Source: Candidatus Vicinibacter proximus
GTDB lineage: Bacteria; Bacteroidota; Bacteroidia; Chitinophagales; Saprospiraceae
DNA length: 64,000 bases
Reading direction: 5' to 3'
Assembly: GCA_016713905.1 (NCBI GenBank)
Contig: JADJOE010000001.1
Location: forward strand, 745,001 to 809,000
Shown here: one piece after another, positions 43,625 through 53,003 of the stretch
How positions within the stretch are numbered: the stretch's first letter is position 1
How the letters are laid out: each line of letters starts with the position of its first letter
The notes under the pieces: generated by a model
Told to the model about the DNA's origin: nothing
The model's database searches: none
The model's input: the letters and a program-made list of their open reading frames with translations, nothing else
Program-made: the position numbers and the translations under genes

Positions 43625-45468
43625 GTTTTATCTTTTTTAATGAGGTCCTTTTTTTTCATTTTTTCTTCGAGTTCTATTCGAGCTATCTTGCCTTTCAGAT
43701 ATTTTTCGATGATCAAAGATGCAATTGGTGCAGCTATAGCTCCACCCCAGCCTGCATTCTCGACATATACAGCGATGGCAATTTTTGGATTTATTTTTGG
43801 GGCAAATGCAAAAAATACGCTGTGATCTTCTCCATGTGGATTCTGTGAAGTTCCTGTTTTACCACAAATGCTGATTTCGGGATTGTAGGCTAATGTAGCC
43901 GTTCCGCTGCTAACTGCCAATTCCATTCCATTGATTACGGGTTCATAGTATTTTTTATGAATAGGAATTTCAATTTTTGTTCTGAATCTTTCCGGGATGG
44001 TTTGATTCGTTTTGCTGAATTGCTTTATTAAATGGGGTGCATAGTAATGGCCTTGATTAGCAAGGATTGCGGCTAAGTTTGCCATTTGAAGGGTAGTAAG
44101 CTGCAATTCACCCTGGCCGATCCCGACAGAGATAATGTATGTGGAACGCCAGTTATCCGTTTTGTATAATCGCGAATAGTAATCGGATGTTGGAATAAAT
44201 CCACCGTTTTCTGTACTTAGATCGGATTCCAGAGGTTTGCCCAGACCAAATTTTCCGAGATATTTAGATAATAAATCCAAGCCAATTTTTGGTTTATCAA
44301 AACCATTAATTTCGATGAGATCTCTAAATGTTTCGATGAAATATGAATTACAGGAATGTTGAAGTGCGACCGACAAATTATACGGGGAAGGATGACGGTG
44401 GCAACCATAGGACACATTTTTGTAATAGTATGCACCAGTGCATGCATGAGGAGTATTTTCGTTCAGCACACCTTCCTGCATTGCGATCAAAGCAAGGATT
44501 GGTTTAAAGATAGATCCGGGAGGGTAGATGGCTGATGCAGATCGGTCGAAAAGAGGCTTAAGTGTATCTTTAAGTAAATAAGCATAATCTCTACCTCTAT
44601 TGGGATTAAAACTTAACAGATTCGGATCAAAATTTGGTGAAGAGACTGCTGCAAGAATTTCTCCGGAGGAAGGTTCTATCGCAACTATACTTCCTACTTT
44701 ATGTTTCATGAGCTCTTCCCCATATTTTTGCAATTCGACATCAATACTCAGCATCATATCATATCCTGAAATTGCGTCCCTGTCCAGTCGACCATTTTCA
44801 AAAGAACCTACTTCTCTTCCTAATTTATCTTTGATGACAAAGTGTACTCCTTTTTCCCCCTTCAAATATTCTTCATACTGCTTTTCAAGGCCTGTCACTC
44901 CAATGTAATCTCCTAATTTATAAAGTCCTTCAGACTGATCAATATCTCGTTTATTTACTTCACTAATATATCCTAAATAATGAGCACCATATGGTTCAGG
45001 ATATTTTCTTACGGCTCGTAGTGTAGGATAAAATCCGGGAAACTGATAGAGATTTTCCTGAAATGTGAGGAGGGTTCTTGAATCCAAATTTTTTAAAAAA
45101 ACAAAAGGTACGGATTTTGAATATTTATTAGAAGACCAGTCTTTTTCAAGATTGATTTTAAACGTTTCCTCATCGATATTAAGCAGTCTGCATAGTTTTT
45201 GAGTATCCATGCCAGGCTTAATTTCTTTATACGTAGCGTAAAGATCATAAGCAGGATAATTGATGACCAACAATTTTCCATTACGGTCATAAAATAATCC
45301 TCTGGCCGGGAAAATGGTTTTTTGGTTTAGTGTAGTTGCGCTGGCCTTGTTAATGTAGTATGGATCGAACAACTGAAGTTTAGCCAGATTAAAAATAAAA
45401 ACCAAAGCCAATATTACCAGAAAGGCCCGGAGGAGAATAAATCTAAACTTCCTGCTGTCCTGAGACAC
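43621..45468 (-). CDS. mrdA: Penicillin-binding protein 2 (elongation transpeptidase)
   Basis: 615 residues. One N-terminal transmembrane segment (about 12-28) is followed by the non-catalytic PBP dimerisation domain (FPARGLFYDRNGKLLVIN, YGAHYLGYISEV). The transpeptidase domain has the active-site Ser in GSIFKP (S319, K322), SCN (372-374) and the KTGTSQNPHG motif near 535. It crosslinks peptidoglycan during lateral growth with MreBCD; RodA, the usual partner, is not in the window. mreD ends three bases upstream. Confidence 0.96.
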   Translation of the reverse strand: MSQDSRKFRFILLRAFLVILALVFIFNLAKLQLFDPYYINKASATTLNQKTIFPARGLFYDRNGKLLVINYPAYDLYATYKEIKPGMDTQKLCRLLNIDEETFKINLEKDWSSNKYSKSVPFVFLKNLDSRTLLTFQENLYQFPGFYPTLRAVRKYPEPYGAHYLGYISEVNKRDIDQSEGLYKLGDYIGVTGLEKQYEEYLKGEKGVHFVIKDKLGREVGSFENGRLDRDAISGYDMMLSIDVELQKYGEELMKHKVGSIVAIEPSSGEILAAVSSPNFDPNLLSFNPNRGRDYAYLLKDTLKPLFDRSASAIYPPGSIFKPILALIAMQEGVLNENTPHACTGAYYYKNVSYGCHRHPSPYNLSVALQHSCNSYFIETFRDLIEINGFDKPKIGLDLLSKYLGKFGLGKPLESDLSTENGGFIPTSDYYSRLYKTDNWRSTYIISVGIGQGELQLTTLQMANLAAILANQGHYYAPHLIKQFSKTNQTIPERFRTKIEIPIHKKYYEPVINGMELAVSSGTATLAYNPEISICGKTGTSQNPHGEDHSVFFAFAPKINPKIAIAVYVENAGWGGAIAAPIASLIIEKYLKGKIARIELEEKMKKKDLIKKDKT

Positions 45469-45471
45469 CGT

Positions 45472-45993
45472 TTAATTTTTAGGGTTTAGTAAAATCTGAA
45501 GGATAGAAATTACGAACATGGAAACTACAAAGCTCAGTATAGTTTTTATGAGTATTTCTCCCAGATAAACAAAGGTAAAAATTTCCAGACTGAAATAAAA
45601 GAAAAAATAAATAAGCATTAAAGCAGATACATACTGAAAAAACCAGAATATACCAAGGGAGTAACCATTGGGTTTCTGGTCAATGGAATATCCTGATTTT
45701 GGTTCAAGGAATTTGAGGACAAATGTTCTGCAAGCTGCCATCCAGAGACAAGCGGCTGCGTGTACGCCTATACTGTTATAAAAAAGATCTACTGTTAATC
45801 CGGCAATAAAAGCAATGAGCAATACAAAGAATTGGGGGATAGCCATCGGAAGCAATAGAATCGCAACCGGATAAATAATAATGTTTACATACTGATTTGG
45901 GGCATCAGAAAGTCGAATGCCTTTCAAAATAAAAACTTGAAAAAGTATAAGGATGATTATCCTAAGCCCGTTGATTCTCCATTCTTTATTCAT
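45472..45993 (-). CDS. mreD: Rod shape-determining protein MreD
   Basis: 173 residues and nearly all membrane: about five hydrophobic segments (RIIILILFQVFILKGI, QYVNIIIYPVAILLLPM, FFVLLIAFIAGLTVDLFY, FFQYVSALMLIYFFFYF, TILSFVVSMFVISILQILL). LTVDLFYNSIGVHAAA is the recognisable MreD block. It overlaps mreC by eight bases and precedes mrdA by three. It helps position the elongation complex in the inner membrane. Confidence 0.88.
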   Translation of the reverse strand: MNKEWRINGLRIIILILFQVFILKGIRLSDAPNQYVNIIIYPVAILLLPMAIPQFFVLLIAFIAGLTVDLFYNSIGVHAAACLWMAACRTFVLKFLEPKSGYSIDQKPNGYSLGIFWFFQYVSALMLIYFFFYFSLEIFTFVYLGEILIKTILSFVVSMFVISILQILLNPKN

Positions 45994-46828
45994 ATTCCCG
46001 GGTTAATGATTCAAGGTGTTCTTTTTCTTCTTTAAGATTGTTGTTAATCACATACACCCTATCCACAGTTGTTAAATCTTGACTTGGACTAACGATAATG
46101 GTATAGGTGAACGCACCGGGTTCCGCATAAAAACTTTTTACATAGCCTATGGTTAATCCCTTTGGAAAAACAATGGAATATCCGCTTGTCACCAGTGTAT
46201 CTCCTATGCGAACATCTGCATATTTTTGAATATCCTCCAATTGTAAAATACTCGGATCCCTGTCTTTCCAAATTAATGAACCAAAGAACCCGCTCCGTTT
46301 TAAACTGCAACTTATTCTGGAGTTGGAATGAAGAAGCGACATAACTGTTGCAAAATGCCTGGTTGTATCAGTTACTATACCTACCAATCCGCTCAGGGTT
46401 ATCACTGCCATGCCTGGACTTAAACCATCGAGACCACCCTTGTTTAAAGTGAGATAATTGTTTTTTCTGGAAAGTGAATTATTTATTACACGTGCAGATA
46501 GAACGGTATAAGGTTGGACCATAGTTTTAGATAACGTAGAATCCAGAATTGTACTGTCGGATTTTTGAGTCGCCTCCAAATTCAACAATCGCGAAAGTAG
46601 TTTTGCATTGTCATCTGCAATTTGATCCGCTTTATCCTTTAGTGAGAAATAGGAAGTGAGGTTTTGGTATTTATTTTTTAATACCGTTGCATAAAGCTGG
46701 GCTGTATACAAATAAATTTTATTCTGTTTTTGATTGTAACTTATGATCCAATAGAAACAAATTATCTGAAGTACGAGAAAAAGAATAAACGACCCATTTC
46801 TTATGATGATGCGAAGTGCATTTAACAT
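45986..46828 (-). CDS. mreC: Rod shape-determining protein MreC
   Basis: 280 residues. An N-terminal transmembrane helix (about 11-29, NGSFILFLVLQIICFYWII) is followed by a coiled-coil (about 55-95) and the periplasmic MreC beta-barrel core: YTVLSARVINNSLSRKNNYL, LNKGGLDGLSPGMAV, GLVGIVTDTTRHFATVMSLL, GDTLVTSGYSIVFPKGL. It forms filaments outside the inner membrane that link MreB to PBP2. It starts 51 bases after mreB. Confidence 0.95.
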   Translation of the reverse strand: MLNALRIIIRNGSFILFLVLQIICFYWIISYNQKQNKIYLYTAQLYATVLKNKYQNLTSYFSLKDKADQIADDNAKLLSRLLNLEATQKSDSTILDSTLSKTMVQPYTVLSARVINNSLSRKNNYLTLNKGGLDGLSPGMAVITLSGLVGIVTDTTRHFATVMSLLHSNSRISCSLKRSGFFGSLIWKDRDPSILQLEDIQKYADVRIGDTLVTSGYSIVFPKGLTIGYVKSFYAEPGAFTYTIIVSPSQDLTTVDRVYVINNNLKEEKEHLESLTREYE

Positions 46829-46879
46829 GGAATCAATTTATTATTCGGTAAGTCAGTTTTGTTTTATAAAATCTAAAGA

Positions 46880-47911
46880 CTAGAGACTTTTACGGTCAAT
46901 TAAAAATGAAAATCTGTCTGTGTTTTTCAATGCTATTCCTGTCCCTCGGACCACAGCCCTTAAAGGGTCGTTGGCCACAATTACGGGAAGATTAGTTTTG
47001 AGACTAAGTCTTTTATCCAAACCCCTAAGCAGGGCGCCGCCGCCTGTTAAGTACAGTCCCGTTCTGTATATATCCGACGAAAGTTCCGGAGGTGTGATCT
47101 CAAGAGCTTTAAGAACTGCCTCCTCAATTTTCATGATGGATTTATCAAGAGCCCCTACAGTTTCTTCATATCGGATAATGATTTGGCGAGGGATTCCGGT
47201 CATGAGGTCACGACCATTTACTGCATAAGGTTCGGGCGGATTGTCCAGATTCATGACTGCGGATCCAACATTTATTTTGATCTTTTCTGCAGTTCGTTCA
47301 CCAATCAACAAATTATGTTCCCTTCGCATATAATCAATGATGTCCTCTGTAAATTCATCTCCGGCTACTCGAATGGATTGGTCACAAACTATACCCGAAA
47401 GAGCGATTACAGCTATTTCAGTTGTTCCGCCACCTATATCGATGACCATATTTCCAACAGGCTCTTCTACATCAAGGCCTATACCAAGTGCTGCAGCCAT
47501 AGGTTCATGAATCAAATATGTTTCTTTGCTGTCCACATGATCCGCGGAGTCAAAAACTGCCCTTTTTTCCACTTCAGTGATCCCTGATGGAATGCATATA
47601 ACCATTCTCAAGTGGGTAAAAAACCGCCTTTTGCTTCCGATCATATTGATCATTCCTTGAATCATGTTCTCGGCAGCCTGAAAATCTGCAATGACCCCAT
47701 CTTTTAGAGGACGGATGGTATCAATGTTTTTATGTGTTTTTTCATGCATCTGCATGGCTTTATTGCCAACTGCAATGGTTTCACCGGTTTTTTTATCCAC
47801 CGCAACGATGGATGGTTCATCCACCACCACCTTGTCATCCTGCATAATAAGGGTATTTGCTGTGCCAAGGTCTACAGCAAGCTCCTGCATGAACAAATTA
47901 AATAGTTTCAT
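46880..47911 (-). CDS. mreB: Rod shape-determining protein MreB (actin homologue)
   Basis: 343 residues, standard length. Phosphate loop 1 is VDLGTANTLIM; phosphate 2 is MVIDIGGGTTEIAVI; the connect and adenosine motifs include GEFTEDIIDYMRREHNLLIG and LYLTGGGALLRGLDKRL. It polymerises under the inner membrane and guides lateral wall synthesis. It is the first gene of the mre operon; about 280 bases of AT-rich DNA precede it before a divergent CNNM gene. This indicates a rod-like or otherwise elongating cell. Confidence 0.98.
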   Translation of the reverse strand: MKLFNLFMQELAVDLGTANTLIMQDDKVVVDEPSIVAVDKKTGETIAVGNKAMQMHEKTHKNIDTIRPLKDGVIADFQAAENMIQGMINMIGSKRRFFTHLRMVICIPSGITEVEKRAVFDSADHVDSKETYLIHEPMAAALGIGLDVEEPVGNMVIDIGGGTTEIAVIALSGIVCDQSIRVAGDEFTEDIIDYMRREHNLLIGERTAEKIKINVGSAVMNLDNPPEPYAVNGRDLMTGIPRQIIIRYEETVGALDKSIMKIEEAVLKALEITPPELSSDIYRTGLYLTGGGALLRGLDKRLSLKTNLPVIVANDPLRAVVRGTGIALKNTDRFSFLIDRKSL

Positions 47912-48167
47912 CTTTTATGATCTGAAATTCAAACAATTATAACAAATATCACTCCAAAATGTGGGAGGAAGTAAGGAATTTATTCAGGGAAGAGGCGTAA
48001 AATTACAATATTTTTAGCGAAAAATGGGTATTTTTTACCAAAGAGGCTATAACTACTTCCCACAAAAAAGCGTGGGTATCATATTATAATATCAGTAAAT
48101 GCTTAGATTTAAAACATTGAAAATCATTAGATCATGTGAAATATAAGCATTATCTCAAGGTGATCCA

Positions 48168-48175
48168 TATCTTTG
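48168..48175 (+). promoter_or_regulatory. Promoter -7 box for the CNNM/CorC gene
   Basis: TATCTTTG, an exact TAnnTTTG match, ends 17 bases before the ATG. No TTG is seen at the -33 position. Confidence 0.45.
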
Positions 48176-48191
48176 TGGCTTAAGTTTTCAC

Positions 48192-49430
48192 ATGCTTGTC
48201 TTTTGGATTGTATTGTTTTTACTGTTGAGTGCATTTTTTTCAGGCACTGAAATTGCCTTTTTTACAGCCAATAAATTGGGTGTTGAAGTCAGAAAGAACA
48301 GGGGGTCTTCCAGTGGCAAAATTTTGTCCGATTTTTATGATCACCCGGATAAATTCATAGCGGTGACCCTTGTAGGCAATAATATAGCTCTTGTAACCCT
48401 CTCCTTCCTGCTTACTTCTTTTTTCGGAGAACTTTTGAATCCGCTGTATTTTGAAGAAGGAACCAAAATTGTGGTCAATACATTTTTGGTAACTACAGTC
48501 ATTTTGATTTTCGGAGAATTCCTGCCCAAAATTCTTTTCAGACTTTACTCTAATGAGTTACTTTCCATTTGTGCATATCCAATATTATTCTTTTATAAAC
48601 TTCTATATGTGCCTTCCAGACTTATGTCGGGATTGTCCAACTTTATGATTAGAAAATTTATGAAAGAGTCCAAACCTCATTCAAGGTATAGGTTTTCCTT
48701 GCTTGATCTGGAGCATTATTTGGATGGCACAATGAATATTTCAGATGAAGATATAGATACAGATATTTTCAAGAATACACTTAATCTAAAACAGGTCAGG
48801 GTAAAAAGTTGTATGATCCCAAGAAATGAAATCATACATATAGATGTCTCAGAATCCAAGGAGGATCTCATTACTTTATTTGCTGAATCCAAGTTGTCCA
48901 GAATAATTGTAACAGATGGTGACATTGATAATGTACTTGGTTATGTGCATCACCAGCAAATGTTTAAAGATTCAAAAAGCATTAAGTCCATGATCATGGA
49001 CATGCCATTTGTTCCGGAGACATTAAACGTTTATGACTTAATGGTGCGGATGAATAAATTGAGACTTTCTGTTTCTTGTGTGGTAGATGAATTTGGAGGA
49101 ACTTCCGGGATTATCACACAGGAGGATATTTTGGAAGAAATTTTTGGCGAAATTGAAGATGAACACGACAGAGAAGAGTTTATTGAAAAAGTGATTTCGG
49201 ATGATGAATATGTTTTTTCAGGTAGGCTAGAAATCAATTATTTGAATAATACTTATGATTTTAATTTTCCTGAAGGAGAGTATCATACTTTATCCGGTTA
49301 TTTAATAACCTCCACCGGAAAAATTCCTGAGCAGGGTATGGAAATCGAATTGGATGGGTATAAATTTGTTTTTGAGTTGATGAGTGACACTAAAATTGAG
49401 ACCGTCAGATTGATCAGAATCACCCAGTAG
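48192..49430 (+). CDS. CNNM/CorC family membrane protein (GldE-like)
   Basis: 412 residues. The DUF21/CNNM membrane domain (about 1-150) has FSGTEIAFFTANKLGVEVR and LVGNNIALVTLSFLLTS. Two CBS domains (about 190-310) include VKSCMIPRNEIIHIDVSES and SCVVDEFGGTSGIITQEDI, and a C-terminal CorC/HlyC transporter-associated domain (about 335-410) follows. Relatives are implicated in Mg/Co efflux. In gliding Bacteroidota the paralogue GldE belongs to this family and works with GldD, which is not in the window, so GldE itself is possible but unproven. It is divergent from mreB with its own promoter. Confidence 0.85.
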   Translation: MLVFWIVLFLLLSAFFSGTEIAFFTANKLGVEVRKNRGSSSGKILSDFYDHPDKFIAVTLVGNNIALVTLSFLLTSFFGELLNPLYFEEGTKIVVNTFLVTTVILIFGEFLPKILFRLYSNELLSICAYPILFFYKLLYVPSRLMSGLSNFMIRKFMKESKPHSRYRFSLLDLEHYLDGTMNISDEDIDTDIFKNTLNLKQVRVKSCMIPRNEIIHIDVSESKEDLITLFAESKLSRIIVTDGDIDNVLGYVHHQQMFKDSKSIKSMIMDMPFVPETLNVYDLMVRMNKLRLSVSCVVDEFGGTSGIITQEDILEEIFGEIEDEHDREEFIEKVISDDEYVFSGRLEINYLNNTYDFNFPEGEYHTLSGYLITSTGKIPEQGMEIELDGYKFVFELMSDTKIETVRLIRITQ

Positions 49431-49509
49431 ACTCATACAGTATTACTTTAATTAAATTATTCAATTTTCAATTGCTAAGTTCTTTAACAATAGGATTAAG
49501 AAGTAATTC

Positions 49510-50748
49510 TTATTCAAATCTCAAAGAATCTACAGGGTCTAGTGAAGATGCCTTCAAAGCGGGATATAATCCAGATAGGATACCTACAATAGTGCACACC
49601 ACAAAACCCAGGATTATCCATGCCCAGGGAATGATAAAGGAACCGCCCATTAATAGGGTAACTATATTACCCACAGGGATTCCCAACAATATTCCTACGA
49701 TGCCTCCCATTTGACAAATCATCATGGCTTCTATAAGAAATTGGCTTAAAATTGTTTTTCTTGTTGCCCCGAGTGCTTTTGCTATGCCGATTTCCTTCGT
49801 TCGTTCTGTAACAGAAACCAGCATAATATTCATAAGTCCAATAGCCGCTCCAAGCAAAGTCATCAAACCGATGGCAATTGTTGCAGCCCTCAATTTTACT
49901 GTATTGTCTTTGAGAAACGTGATGATTCCATCACTTTTGTTTATTTCAAAATCATTTTCCTCATAACTCTTAAGGCCCCTGACTATTCTCATCTCGCCGA
50001 TAGCCTGAGATATCAGATCATCCAATTGTTGGGCTATCGGCACACTTACATTCAAGTCAAAATCCGAGTCCAGTGTAGCATATTCAATTTTTGATTTATT
50101 TAATGGGATTAAAACTCTTCTGTCAGCACCCTCATTCATACTTGAACCCTTGGATTTAAGTACGCCTATGATTTGGTATTTTTGGTCGTTGACGGTTATT
50201 GTCTGCATCAGAGCTTTTTCAGCATTGTCATCGAACAAAGTTTTGATGATGTCTTTTCCTACAATAGCTTTGCTGATTCCATATTCCAGTTCATGAGTTG
50301 AAAAACTTCGACCATACTCAATTTCATACCCCATTACTTTAAAAAAATTTTCATCAATGCCTCTGATTCTTACAGTGGGATTGGTTTTTTTATTTTGATA
50401 TTTTATGATTCCATTCCCAACAGCACCGTAAGAAATGGAAACAATGGCTTTGTTGCCAAATCGTTCTTTGAATTCCTGGGCTTGTTGGTAACTAACGGAA
50501 GGTGATTGTTTTGTTCTTTTTCCCCGATCATGTCTTCTGAAATTTTCAGACTTACGGTCAATCGAAAAGGAGTTTGCTCCAAGGGAATTGAAATTGCTGC
50601 TCATGCTGTAAATAATACCGTCAATGGAAGTAAGAATGCCCACCAGAGCAGTAATGCCCAAAGCAATGATTAAAAGGGTTAGTACTGAACGGAGTAAATT
50701 GTACCGGACACTTTCAAATGCAAGTCGAATAATTTCTGTTACTTTCAT
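49510..50748 (-). CDS. ABC transporter permease, MacB/FtsX type
   Basis: 412 residues. An N-terminal transmembrane helix (RSVLTLLIIALGITALVGI) is followed by a large periplasmic MacB-type domain (about 45-280) and three C-terminal helices of the FtsX domain: TIAIGLMTLLGAAIGLMNIM, TERTKEIGIAKALGATRKTI (the conserved coupling motif), MGGIVGILLGIPVGNIV. The ATPase subunit is not adjacent. Such permeases use ATP to move lipoproteins or toxic compounds out through a mechanotransmission device. The substrate cannot be told. It is a single gene, divergent from prfA. Confidence 0.93.
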   Translation of the reverse strand: MKVTEIIRLAFESVRYNLLRSVLTLLIIALGITALVGILTSIDGIIYSMSSNFNSLGANSFSIDRKSENFRRHDRGKRTKQSPSVSYQQAQEFKERFGNKAIVSISYGAVGNGIIKYQNKKTNPTVRIRGIDENFFKVMGYEIEYGRSFSTHELEYGISKAIVGKDIIKTLFDDNAEKALMQTITVNDQKYQIIGVLKSKGSSMNEGADRRVLIPLNKSKIEYATLDSDFDLNVSVPIAQQLDDLISQAIGEMRIVRGLKSYEENDFEINKSDGIITFLKDNTVKLRAATIAIGLMTLLGAAIGLMNIMLVSVTERTKEIGIAKALGATRKTILSQFLIEAMMICQMGGIVGILLGIPVGNIVTLLMGGSFIIPWAWIILGFVVCTIVGILSGLYPALKASSLDPVDSLRFE

Positions 50749-50881
50749 GGATACCCAAAGGTAGTTGATTCTATTTTTACCTGACTAAAATTTCGACCAC
50801 CGTCAATTATTTTTCGACACTTTTAAAGAAACCTCTTTAAGATCGTATTCAACCTTCTTAGGTGAAGTCTAAGCTTAATTG

Positions 50882-50889
50882 TAAATTTG
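50882..50889 (+). promoter_or_regulatory. Promoter -7 box for prfA
   Basis: TAAATTTG matches the Bacteroidota -7 consensus and lies 21 bases before the ATG. No clear TTG is present at -33. Confidence 0.45.
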
Positions 50890-50910
50890 CGGTTTGAGTA
50901 AAAAATATTC

Positions 50911-51987
50911 ATGGAATTATTGCAAAAATTAGGGGCTATTCTTGAGCGATTCCAGTTTCTGGAAGAGCGTATGGCTGACCCTGAGGTTGTCACCAACATC
51001 TCAGAGTACAAAAAGATCAGCAAGGAATATAAAGACCTTGAGCAAATCATGAAGCTGTTTCATGAATACAAGAAAAATTTATCCAATATTGAAGGAGCAA
51101 AAGAGATCCTGGGATCTGGGGATAAAGAAATGGTGGAAATGGCCAGTGAGGAATTGGCATCGGCGGAAGCGGAGGTAACCAGGTTGGAAGAAGAATTGAA
51201 ACTGCTCTTAGTGCCAAAGGATCCTGAAGACAGCAAGGATGTTATATTTGAAATTCGTTCAGGAACAGGCGGAAATGAAGCTAGTTTGTTTGCCGGAGAC
51301 CTGTTTAGAATGTACACCAGGTATTTTGATATGCAGGGCTGGACCCATGAAGTTGTTTTTGAGAATGAAGGTTCAGTAGGTGGTTATAACAAAATTGTGA
51401 TGGATGTATCTGGTACGGATGTGTATGGAAAGTTAAAATTTGAATCCGGAGCGCATAGGGTTCAACGTGTTCCAGATACAGAAGCATCGGGAAGAATACA
51501 CACTTCCGCAGCGACGGTTGTGGTAATGCCGAAGCTAGAGTTAGAAGATGTAAACATCAACAAGTCAGATCTCAAAGTGGATACATTCAGATCTTCCGGA
51601 GCGGGAGGTCAGCACGTCAACAAAACAGAATCCGGTGTACGATTTACACACCTTCCTACAGGGGCTGTTGCGGAAAGTACAGACAGCAGAAGCCAACATA
51701 AGAACAGAGAAATTGCGATGGGTAGATTAATTCAGAAAATCCGTGACAGCCAGGTGGAGCAACACGAATCAGCCATTGCAGCGAAAAGAAAAACGCTTGT
51801 GGGATCCGGTGATCGATCTGACAAAATCCGGACCTATAATTTTCCACAAAACCGCATGACTGATCACAGGATTAATCTGACGATGTATAATTTAGGAGAT
51901 ATTATGAATGGGCATATCGATGAAATTATCGAAGCATTGAGAGTTGCAGAAAACCTGGAAAAGCTAAAGCAGGCAGAGGAAGTTTAA
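50911..51987 (+). CDS. prfA: Peptide chain release factor 1
   Basis: 358 residues. FEIRSGTGGNEASLFAGDLF precedes the codon-recognition region RVQRVPDTEASGRIHTSAAT, where the RF1-type PxT tripeptide reads PDT (188-190) rather than the RF2 SPF. The catalytic GGQ is in SSGAGGQHVNKTESGVRF (232-234), and the C-terminal block NFPQNRMTDHRINLT follows. It reads UAA and UAG and releases the chain at the peptidyl-transferase centre. PrmC, which methylates the GGQ Gln, is not nearby. A terminator follows directly. Confidence 0.98.
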   Translation: MELLQKLGAILERFQFLEERMADPEVVTNISEYKKISKEYKDLEQIMKLFHEYKKNLSNIEGAKEILGSGDKEMVEMASEELASAEAEVTRLEEELKLLLVPKDPEDSKDVIFEIRSGTGGNEASLFAGDLFRMYTRYFDMQGWTHEVVFENEGSVGGYNKIVMDVSGTDVYGKLKFESGAHRVQRVPDTEASGRIHTSAATVVVMPKLELEDVNINKSDLKVDTFRSSGAGGQHVNKTESGVRFTHLPTGAVAESTDSRSQHKNREIAMGRLIQKIRDSQVEQHESAIAAKRKTLVGSGDRSDKIRTYNFPQNRMTDHRINLTMYNLGDIMNGHIDEIIEALRVAENLEKLKQAEEV

Positions 51988-52025
51988 GAATTTCAAATAG
52001 TAAGATTTATATATTTTAAATAAAA

Positions 52026-52056
52026 AAGCCCGGAAATCTTCCCGGGCTTTTTTATT
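52026..52056. terminator. Bidirectional intrinsic terminator between prfA and a convergent lipoprotein gene
   Basis: AAGCCCGG and CCGGGCTT form an eight-pair stem flanked by A-rich sequence on the left and TTTTTT on the right. It therefore works for prfA (plus) and for the minus-strand gene ending at 52079. Confidence 0.9.
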
Positions 52057-52078
52057 AATATGTTCGAACAATAATGAA

Positions 52079-52975
52079 TTATTGTTTAATGGTTAAGACA
52101 AAGTGATCCAGGTTGTCTCCATTTGGCTGTCCCAAAGGCGGAGTGATAAAAATATTGGTAATTTTTACTGCCCAGTAAAAGTTGCCGCTTTTAATGAGGT
52201 AAACATCATCCTTTTTACCTGTAACAGGGCTATTTACATCGGTTCCCAAATTGTATTCAGATTGAATATTTGGTTTAGTGGTTAATGCGTCGAAACTAAA
52301 TCCGACTCCAGGTTTCCTGATGGTTGTTTCAGAAGATGTAGGGCTGAATTGTTGTGACCAATCCAGGCTTGGTAATAAATTACCACCGGCAGCTAATTCT
52401 GCAGTTGGATCGGTAGAGCCTGTTTCATTTCCTGTATGCAGATCAATACCACCCTGACCAGCAGGAGAAGCACTGTTTGTTAATTTTTTATTGGTTAAGG
52501 TAGTAATTCTGATATCGTTGGTGGTGATCGTAAAGCTAATGTCATCTGTCTTACCAGCTTCATCTTCTAATTCCACGGTATACAAAATAGTGTCCGAATT
52601 TGATTCAGAAGGAAACTCAATTGTATAGGTAAATCCACTTTTATCTGAAGCATTCAATATCAGAATTGGGTTGGAAGAGGCAGCCGTACCATTAACTTTC
52701 ATGGTAGTAAAATCTACATGTTGTTCTGATCCAGATCCATTCTTAGAATTAATGTGCAGTACTTTTAACGGACTGTCCCCTTTAGTGCCCGTAATTTTTA
52801 TATTAATGGGTACTCCTCCAGTAAGTGTTGCGTCACCGGTTAAAAAACCAGCTCCAGGGTTAGTCGTAAAATCAATAGATGGCCCGCTGTCACCGATGTT
52901 ATTGTCATCTCCTGTACAAGCGTTGAATGTAACCAGGAGAATGCCAAATGCCAGTAAATAGAATAAATTTTTCAT
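52079..52975 (-). CDS. Hypothetical lipoprotein, 298 residues
   Basis: The lipoprotein signal is clear: LLAFGILLVTFNAC with lipobox FNAC (Cys20), then TGDDNNIGDSGP. That Asp/Asn/Gly linker resembles lipoprotein export signals on the surface of Bacteroidota. The remainder is a Ser/Thr-rich beta protein with Ig-like character (ITGTKGDSPLKVLHINSKNG, TYTIEFPSESNSDTILYTVE). It ends NLDHFVLTIKQ. I recognise no named domain. It is followed by the terminator shared with prfA; the upstream gene (28-base gap) also encodes a lipoprotein, so the pair may form an operon. Confidence 0.7.
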   Translation of the reverse strand: MKNLFYLLAFGILLVTFNACTGDDNNIGDSGPSIDFTTNPGAGFLTGDATLTGGVPINIKITGTKGDSPLKVLHINSKNGSGSEQHVDFTTMKVNGTAASSNPILILNASDKSGFTYTIEFPSESNSDTILYTVELEDEAGKTDDISFTITTNDIRITTLTNKKLTNSASPAGQGGIDLHTGNETGSTDPTAELAAGGNLLPSLDWSQQFSPTSSETTIRKPGVGFSFDALTTKPNIQSEYNLGTDVNSPVTGKKDDVYLIKSGNFYWAVKITNIFITPPLGQPNGDNLDHFVLTIKQ

Positions 52976-53003
52976 TATATATAATTTTAATGTTTTGAAT
53001 AAA

